A DNA stretch of 64,000 nt from Eutreptiella sp. 'Long Island Sound 2002' (taxonomy: Eukaryota > Euglenozoa > Euglenophyceae > Eutreptiales > Eutreptiaceae): NCBI GenBank assembly GCA_964036045.1, contig OZ038386.1:20608225-20672224 (forward strand), read 5' to 3'. The notes under the pieces were generated by a model. That model worked only from the letters and a program-made list of their open reading frames with translations. It was not told the DNA's origin and did no database searches. Every line of letters starts with the position of its first letter. Position 1 is the stretch's first letter. This document shows, one piece after another, positions 40,101 through 49,100 of the stretch. The position numbers and the translations under genes were made by a program.

Positions 40101-43100
40101 TCGGGCCAACCTCCGTACGATTGTGGTCCCGTCCCTTGTCTCATTTGCTGGACATACCTGCGCACCACTTCGCTATCTTCCCTTGACTGCTCCGGCTTGT
40201 GGCGGGGCACTGTCTGCTCTGCGTGTGCTGGCGCTGTCTCTTCAAGGCCCAACCCCCAAAACGCCCCTCATGGTACTTCCAGCATGCGGCCCGCTTGTTC
40301 ATCCCCTTGACTTAGCGTGCCCTCCACCACGTGGACCAGCAACCCCTCCTTTGTCGTGTCTAAAACTTGCACTCTACACCCATTCCACGTTGCGTCACTC
40401 ATGCCCCATAGAAACCCCTGTGCGTTCCGTCCCATGCGGGACACGACTCCTATCACCGCGGCCACCACGGTTCCAGCCACCACTCCCAACGCCTGCCACC
40501 CCGTGTGCAAGTGTTGGGGAACTCCTTGTTGGTCCGGGGTCCTCTGCGGCTGTTCACTATGGGGGTTTTGTTTCCCCTGTTGATCGACCTGGAGTTGGGC
40601 CCTACGCAACCAAGCCCGGGTTACTGTGCCTGCAATGGGTGTCTCTTTTGACCCCTGCCCTATCTCTGCGCTTGCAGTGTGGCCCCGATCGCTATCCTGC
40701 AGAGCGCTCTCACTGTGTTTTTTGTTGTCCTGCACGATTTCATGTTGTGGCTCTTGTGCTTGCTGATGGTGCTGATGTCGTGCCGGCAGCTGCTCTTGTG
40801 GCCTTTGTTGCCCCGCGGGCTCGCTGCCTTGGTCCTTTTGATCGTCCTGTTCCTTCGTATCGTGGGCACCGTGCTTGTTGGCTGGCGGGCCATCCGATTG
40901 TTGGGATCGCAAGTCCCATTCCTCCACTGCTTCCCCAAATCCCCTACATGCCAGTAAGTCGTCTATTGTGCTTTCCATGGATAGACTAGCCGTCTCTGGG
41001 TCTATACTTGGGTCACCACTCGGTCCCATTTCTGTTTCCTTGCCGGTGCGCATGTGGTCCAAAGGCCCTTGGCCCCTCCCAAGGTGCTCTTGGGTCGGTA
41101 CCTGCTCAGGTGGTGAGCCGGAGCCCCGTTCCCTTGTGAATGTACAAGGTGCTCCTCTCTTTGTGTTTCCCTCAACTGATCTTCCCTTGGGTCTGGGTTT
41201 TGCCTCTCCTGCTCTCCTCCCGGCCCCGCACCCTGTTGCTGGCGGCATCCTTCTTAGCTGTGATGCGACCCTTTCATCTCCCCCCCCTGGTGGTACTTCA
41301 CGGCCAGTCTGTCACAGGGTGTTCGCTGCTGCTGTTCACACGCAGGCAGGCGGTGAATGCCGTTCGGTCAAGAGCTAGTACTTGGACGCGACAGAAAACA
41401 CCGTTCAGCACAGCGCCTCTTAGTTGAGCGCTCGGCCGATACGAGGGAGGGATCGAGTTCGATTCCGGGACTGCCAAACTTGCGCTGTGGCGGGTAGTGA
41501 AGGCCCTGAGACGGCGTGAGCAAGCGAGGGAGCAGCACCACATGCCCGGGGGGCGGGATCGGGTGGGTGGGCTTTCAACTTCGGCCGGGGGGGGGGGGGG
41601 CGATACAGTCCTCTGGCTAGACCCTTCCAAAAAAAAGGCTCAATCGACGGGTCCCCCAAAATCCTACCGAGACAACCCGGACCCACAACTCGCCAAAAAA
41701 TGAAAATGGGATTTTTGGAATCAGCGCGTCAAGGAGGTTGAGAAAAAACATCAGTTGCCATGTATTTGGTGGCAAAAAAAATTGACCAGTGTCAATGCTT
41801 CGGCGCCAGAGTTCATAATAACTGATTACTGGTCCTGTCAATTGAGCCCTTTTCCCGAACCCGCCATCCCCCAGTTGTGGGGACTATTGACCCCGCCCGC
41901 CCCCCCCCCCCCCCAAGTTGAACACCCGACTTCCCATGCCGCTTCCCTTGACCGCAACCCTCCCAAATGAAAAGCGTCCCACGCAACCCTGTGAGCCATA
42001 CTTTTGTTCCTGGCCGCCACGTGTCCTGGGCCACCACTTGCTCCCGTTTCTGTTTGACTATTGCTGCCCTTCGTTGTCTGGTGGCTTGGTTGTGGCTCTT
42101 CTGCCACTTTTTGAACCTGTGTATGAGCACCTGTGGGAGGTTGCACTCACACAATGCCCCTGTGTTTTGATTGATGCACTTCTGGTGCACTATGCCCCCA
42201 CAAATACATTGTTTGGCGTTGCGCACGTACTTCCCGGTGGTCTTCACGTCTTCTCCACAGACCAGGCACTCCACACGTCCTCTTCCCGGCACTGTCCCTA
42301 CTGACATGAAGTCCGCCTTCCACATGCGGCATTGTACACACAACCACACTCCTAATTGTCCTCCATCTCCGCCCGGCGGCGCACACTGCCTGTGGTTCCA
42401 TGTGCCACACCCATAGCATGTGTATCGTGGTTCTGCCCCCGGTGTAATGCATACTTCTGCATCACATCGCCTTGTGTTGCCGTCTTTTTGCCTTGTCTCC
42501 GGTGTTTGCTGGGTTTGCTGTGTCCCTTGCCTGTGGTCCTCCTCCTGTGCTTCTGCCCACCCATCCTCTTTGATAATCTGCGCAAGTGTATGTCCCTCCA
42601 CTGTCTGGCCTGTGGTGTCCTCCATCTTGTCAAGCAGATTGTGCTTCATCCCCTAGCCGGTCTGTCGCGTCTCTTGTGGGTGCATTTCGTTCCAGACTCT
42701 CGCCAGAGCGTGGAATAGGCACAGCCCATCTGGTGGCGTCTCAAAGACTGTCGTCGTCTCCGGGAGCTCATCCTCTAACTGCCCTGCGCCCTGTCTCACC
42801 ACTTTACGCCGGCCTGGTGCCTGGCGCAACTGCGATGCCACCCCCGGCGGTAGGATGTTCCAAAAATGGGGTGCTCCACTTCCTGTCTCACCCCATTGCA
42901 GCATCACTTTCTTGGTGGCCGTGGGCAACCCCGCCTCCCGTGCCTTGTACAATGGGCTTCTCCGTGCCATTTTGTCCCTTGTGTACACACCAATATGTAC
43001 CCCTTCCAATTGCGCAAAGATCACAATTTCGGGCCAACCTCCGTACGATTGTGGTCCCGTCCCTTGTCTCATTTGCTGGACATACCTGCGCACCACTTCG

Positions 43101-46100
43101 CTATCTTCCCTTGACTGCTCCGGCTTGTGGCGGGGCACTGTCTGCTCTGCGTGTGCTGGCGCTGTCTCTTCAAGGCCCAACCCCCAAAACGCCCCTCATG
43201 GTACTTCCAGCATGCGGCCTGCTTGTTCATCCCCTTGACTTAGCGTGCCCTCCACCACGTGGACCAGCAACCCCTCCTTTGTCGTGTCTAAAACTTGCAC
43301 TCTACACCCATTCCACGTTGCGTCACTCATGCCCCACAGAAACCCGTGTGCGTTCCGTCCCATGCGGGACACGACTCCTATCACCGCGGCCACCACGGTT
43401 CCAGCCACCACTCCCAACGCCTGCCACCCCGTGTGCAAGTGTTGGGGAACTCCTTGTTGGTCCGGGGTCCTCTGCGGCTGTTCACTATGGGGGTTTTGTT
43501 TCCCCTGTTGATCGACCTGGAGTTGGGCCCTACGCAACCAAGCCCGGGTTACTGTGCCTGCAATGGGTGTCTCTTTTGACCCCTGCCCTATCTCTGCGCT
43601 TGCAGTGTGGCCCCGATCGCTATCCTGCAGAGCGCTCTCACTGTGTTTTTTGTTGTCCTGCACGATTTCATGTTGTGGCTCTTGTGCTTGCTGATGGTGC
43701 TGATGTCGTGCCGGCAGCTGCTCTTGTGGCCTTTGTTGCCCCGCGGGCTCGCTGCCTTGGTCCTTTTGATCGTCCTGTTCCTTCGTATCGTGGGCCCCGT
43801 GCTTGTTGGCTGGCGGGCCATCCGATTGTTGGGATCGCAAGTCCCATTCCTCCACTGCTTCCCCAAATCCCCTACATGCCAGTAAGTCGTCTATTGTGCT
43901 TTCCATGGATAGACTAGCCGTCTCTGGGTCTATACTTGGGTCACCACTCGGTCCCATTTCTGTTTCCTTGCCGGTGCGCATGTGGTCCAAAGGCCCTTGG
44001 CCCCTCCCAAGGTGCTCTTGGGTCGGTACCTGCTCAGGTGGTGAGCCGGAGCCCCGTTCCCTTGTGAATGTACAAGGTGCTCCTCTCTTTGTGTTTCCCT
44101 CAACTGATCTTCCCTTGGGTCTGGGTTTTGCCTCTCCTGCTCTCCTCCCGGCCCCGCACCCTGTTGCTGGCGGCATCCTTCTTAGCTGTGATGCGACCCT
44201 TTCATCTCCCCCCCCTGGTGGTACTTCACGGCCAGTCTGTCACAGGGTGTTCGCTGCTGCTGTTCACACGCAGGCAGGCGGTGAATGCCGTTCGGTCAAG
44301 AGCTAGTACTTGGACGCGACAGAAAACACCGTTCAGCACAGCGCCTCTTAGTTGAGCGCTCGGCCGATACGAGGGAGGGATCGAGTTCGATTCCGGGACT
44401 GCCAAACTTGCGCTGTGGCGGGTAGTGAAGGCCCTGAGACGGCGTGAGCAAGCGAGGGAGCAGCACCACATGCCCGGGGGGCGGGATCGGGTGGGTGGGC
44501 TTTCAACTTCGGCCGGGGGGGGGGGGGGCGATACAGTCCTCTGGCTAGACCCTTCCAAAAAAAAGGCTCAATCGACGGGTCCCCCAAAATCCTACCGAGA
44601 CAACCCGGACCCACAACTCGCCAAAAAATGAAAATGGGATTTTTGGAATCAGCGCGTCAAGGAGGTTGAGAAAAAACATCAGTTGCCATGTATTTGGTGG
44701 CAAAAAAAATTGACCAGTGTCAATGCTTCGGCGCCAGAGTTCATAATAACTGATTACTGGTCCTGTCAATTGAGCCCTTTTCCCGAACCCGCCATCCCCC
44801 AGTTGTGGGGACTATTGACCCCGCCCGCCCCCCCCCCTCCCAAGTTGAACACCCGACTTCCCATGCCGCTTCCCTTGACCGCAACCCTCCCAAATGAACA
44901 GCGTCCCACGCAACCCTCGAACCCCCTCTGAACTGTCAGTGCTTGGGGAACAGGGCACACAGCACCTGCGTGGACGGTCACAAGAGGGCCTCGATACCCT
45001 GCGGCCGCATCTCGGGTTTTCCGGGGCCGCGCGCAGCAGCAGCAGTCGTGACCAGCGCTGGGGCCCACTGGAGCTGGGGCTGGGGCTGGGGCGGGGACAG
45101 GGGCTGCAGGGGCCACAGGGGCCGCAGCGGCTGTCTTGTGGCGCTCGGCGGCACGGAGCTGCTGTTGGCTTTGGTGCAGCTTGTGCTTGAGGGCCTGCAG
45201 CTCCAGGTCCTTCTGATTGCAGGCGTCTCGACTACTGCTGAGCTCCTGCAAACCAATGATGGCCCTAGGCATTGATATTGACCCAAAAAGGCATCAGACA
45301 TTCTGAGCGGGGGGAAGCGGGGCTAGGGGCCTGGGGGGCAGTCCCATGAATATTGTTTGGGATGCCATGCCGTTTGGGGGGGGGGGGGGGAGGCTGGTTT
45401 CCGAGAGAGGGAAGGGATCATATGACCCCAAAGACATTTCACTCACCCCCTTGTGTAGATGGCATCTCAAATATGCTGTTTTTCGGGCTGACGCGTGCGA
45501 CTTTGGGGAAGCGTGTACGTGGGGAGAGGGGAGTAAAAATCCTTGGTTTGCCCCCGACCCACTGTGGCCCCAGCCGGTTTGGGATCAGGCTCGCTGCGTG
45601 CGCAAGGCAAGTGGGCAGCGGTACGTGGGTCGAGCCGTCCGTTTGAGCAATTTGGAGGGGGTGGAAACCACAAAACGTGGGGGTTGCGGGTGGACGGTGC
45701 CCTCGAAATTGAATTCTGAGCTATGTAGCCCAAGATACGGGCCATTCTTGGTTCTGTGCTGCGCAGCCAAAACCGCACAGATTGTGGACCATTTTTCAGG
45801 CGCTTCTCAGATATTCCGTGGAGGGATCCACCTATCGTCCATCCCTCTTCGTCGGGAACGCGAAGCGTCACATCCATAAAATTGTGGTAGCTGTTGCATT
45901 GGGTAGCCTCCAAGCTAGAGTCGTTAGCCATTCGCATTAGCGCAACGCGCAAAGCCCGTCGTAAGGGGACAGAAGCAGTGCATGTCATCCACCTCACGGG
46001 ATGGCCCAAGCCATTTTTGAAAAGTGGGTAAGATCTGATGTGCATCATTGGAAATCAAACATTAGCGGATCACGTAAGTGCGGATCTTACTAAAAATCGC

Positions 46101-49100
46101 TAACGAGCTCAAACTCTGGATTTGCACCGGGCGCCTGTCAGATGCCGAGAGTAGAGTAGAGCCCGAAGTGATGGCATGCAGATATTGGACAACCATAAAA
46201 GAAATTTTGTTGCTTGTTGTTGCTTGCTTGCTCGCTGGATAAAGGAAGAGGGGTGCAGTAGAATCAAAATATTTTGAATTGAAACATGTTTTTCAAATAC
46301 CGCCCTTTGTTTTAATCCCGCACCCCCAACAACTTTCCTTCAACCCGTGAGATTGACTGTATGTGAAGCCTGCCAGCGCGAGCAGGGTGTCCTGCAGTGA
46401 CAAGACAATTGCCTTGAATCGAACATGAAACCTCCAGTGTTTGGTCAAGCATTTCTCCACTGGACTAGCAACCGAGGACCTTTACTTTGGATACCAGCAT
46501 TTAAATTGGGTGTCATGGGAGCAACACTGCAAGGTTAACAGTCTTTGCTGAAAGCAGGCCAAGGAAGCCAAAAATTGATTGCACCAACGATCAAGAGAAA
46601 CGGTCCCCACCCTGCATTTGGATTGCAGAGCCCTTCCCCCGTATGGAGACACGTGGTGATGGCACGATTGTGTTGATGAAAGCAAAGGTAACAGCACAGC
46701 ATTCAAAAGAAAAAGATGGCGTTGCCAAGGGTCAAGCCGGCCCCAGGCGCCTTTGGCAAACAGGTGGACTAAATAAGACACTCAGAACACCTCCCTCCCA
46801 CCCGATGGCAACGGGCGCCTGCTATCGCTCTCGGTGTGGGAACCATTGACAATTTCATCGCAGTTGAGCAGGCGCAGACCTCCTTGGCTTTGGCGGCTTC
46901 CTCCGCCGCTTTTTGGGCCTGCATCTGGAGGGCCAGCACCTCTTTGGCATGCTGGTCCGCTGCCTTCTGGGACTGTTCTCTCAGCTCATTATAAAGTCTG
47001 TCCAGACCTGCCGGTCATTGCGATAGGGATGGCTGCAGCCACAGTCATAGTCACCGCCACAATCACGGCAACGAGCATAACACTCACAGCCACAGCTCAC
47101 CCACAGCCAGACTGACACTAGAGCCTGGACCACAGCGATCGAGGAGCAGTTGCATCGCTCCAATGCATTACATGCCCCTCGTCCATCCTGCTACACCGAC
47201 GCACACGGCCACGGCACAGCCTCACCCCCGCAGCACCTTTCACTTCCGCCAGCATCTGCCTCAAGTCAAGGCACCGTTTTTCAAGCTGCTCCACTTTCTC
47301 AGTCAGGCCCAAATTCACCGCCTCCATACGATGAAGAGATTCTTTGGACTGCTTCTCAGACTCCTGTGCACAAAGTGTGGGTGTGCCACACCTACTTTGC
47401 ATAGTTTTTGTGACGAGAGTGGTACGCCGCTACTTTCGGCACATATTAAACGGTCAAACATTGCAACACAACCATAGCTGCTTTGAGGGATGTGTGGGTG
47501 TTTTTGCAATCTTGCGATCTGATGTTGATTATGGAAAGGTCATGCTGCCACCTGTAGCTGGAGGCAAGCGTTTTACTGTTTCCTGTTGTTTTGGAGTGTT
47601 GAGGACCTCCAGGGCGTTGGGTATGCCGGAGCGGCTGGCCGACAGGCATGCTTACCACGCCAGTAATATGTATTGCAAAAAAAAAAAGCATTGCGATTGA
47701 GCAGTATGGCAGCGTCTGGTCCAACATAGTTCAGGTGCTCCTGCAAGCAACCCTTTGTGTGTTTGTCTCTGACTCAGGCCGGCCGGGACCAACAGCCCCG
47801 GCCGCCCACCCCGCATATCTGTTTGAAGCAGCCTTCTTTGGCTGTACCGCCCGGTACTGGTTGTGTGATAGGACACGGACAGGACACAGCACGGACGAAT
47901 CGAACAAGCGATCCAATTGCGTGCGCATGCGATAGCCGAAAGCGCCCCCAGTGTTTGCCATGGCGCCACCGCTCGGAACTACTCGTCAAAATGGGGACCC
48001 AGATCCCCCCCAAACCTGCGCTCAGCGCCAACAGGGCTGGCCTCTATGCCAAAAAGAAGATAACAACTCCGGTAGACCTGGAGATCGACAATGCACCGGC
48101 TGACCAGTGTCGGTTACCCAGTGCCCAACGCACCGCCGCAGAACGCGCCCAAAGATCTGCAGACGACCACAGACCTTGGCCCATTTCACTTGCTCTTCAC
48201 AGTTCTGCATCAGCCGCTGGTACTCCGTCTCTTTCTCGCGGAGCGTCTTGGCCGCTGCCCGCTCCGACTGCTGCAGGTGCTCGCGCTGTCGGGCCATGCT
48301 CTGCATCTCCTGCCGCACTTTGGCCTCCAATTTGCGTTGTTCCGCCATTTTCTGTGGGGAAGGGCAGAGCGTGGACAACGGGTGGCCCAATGGATGGGAT
48401 GCCCCACCAGCAGGCGATGGCAGCCATTCATACGGCCCCCTCTTAGCCATCACAACTGATGATGGCCTCCCGAGTCCCTCCGGGAACTCTCACAGTGCAT
48501 GGTCGCACATACGGCGGAGTTGGCACAGATTGTTCAACTCCGTGCCGGTCAACGCCCTCAGGCACCGCGAAGCCTTGGTGACCTGTCCTTGAAGCTCCAC
48601 CACGCCCCCCTCTTGCTCTGTGTGGTACCGCGCCGGAATAATCCCCCCACAGTGCACGACGGTGGGGACCGCGGGGGGGACCGTCACCAACTGACGCCGC
48701 CCCCCGAGGGGGAACTATGCGCCGGTACCTGCAGCGAACCTCTGGGTGATGGCTGGAGGCTCTTGGCTGCTTGGCTTTTGCGTCAATGACGGTCCGCCCC
48801 CCCTGGGGAGACGTCTGTATGCACGCCGGGGGTGGGGGAGGGTATTCAAGGGGACTGCAGTGCTACAAGACACCCTATTTGACACGACAGGTCACGTGGT
48901 GCGCCCGGCAGAGGGAGAAATATGCACATCCACAGTGACAGCGTGTTGCAGGCAGCCGAGGGGTTTGGGGGAGAGGTTTCACTTGGAAACGTGGGCTGTC
49001 CCGGCCGACCCGTACCCACCCAACAGATTAGCCAAAGGCAGGAAATGAAGTGGTATGAAGGGGCCGGAGATGTCGGGCCACGGCCTTTTTCATCCGACGG

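Larger units (their letters stand above)
36127..44917. repeat. 2928-bp tandem array, three units
   Basis: Units are 36127-39054, 39055-41982 and 41983-44917, with near-identity throughout. Every junction falls in the octamer GCAACCCT (36127, 39055, 41983, 44910), suggesting microhomology- or recombination-driven amplification. Each unit contains, in minus orientation, about 600 bp of non-coding sequence, the membrane-segment ORF, the OTU-like ORF and the first half of the PHD ORF. Only the leftmost unit runs on into the rest of the element. Confidence 0.93.
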
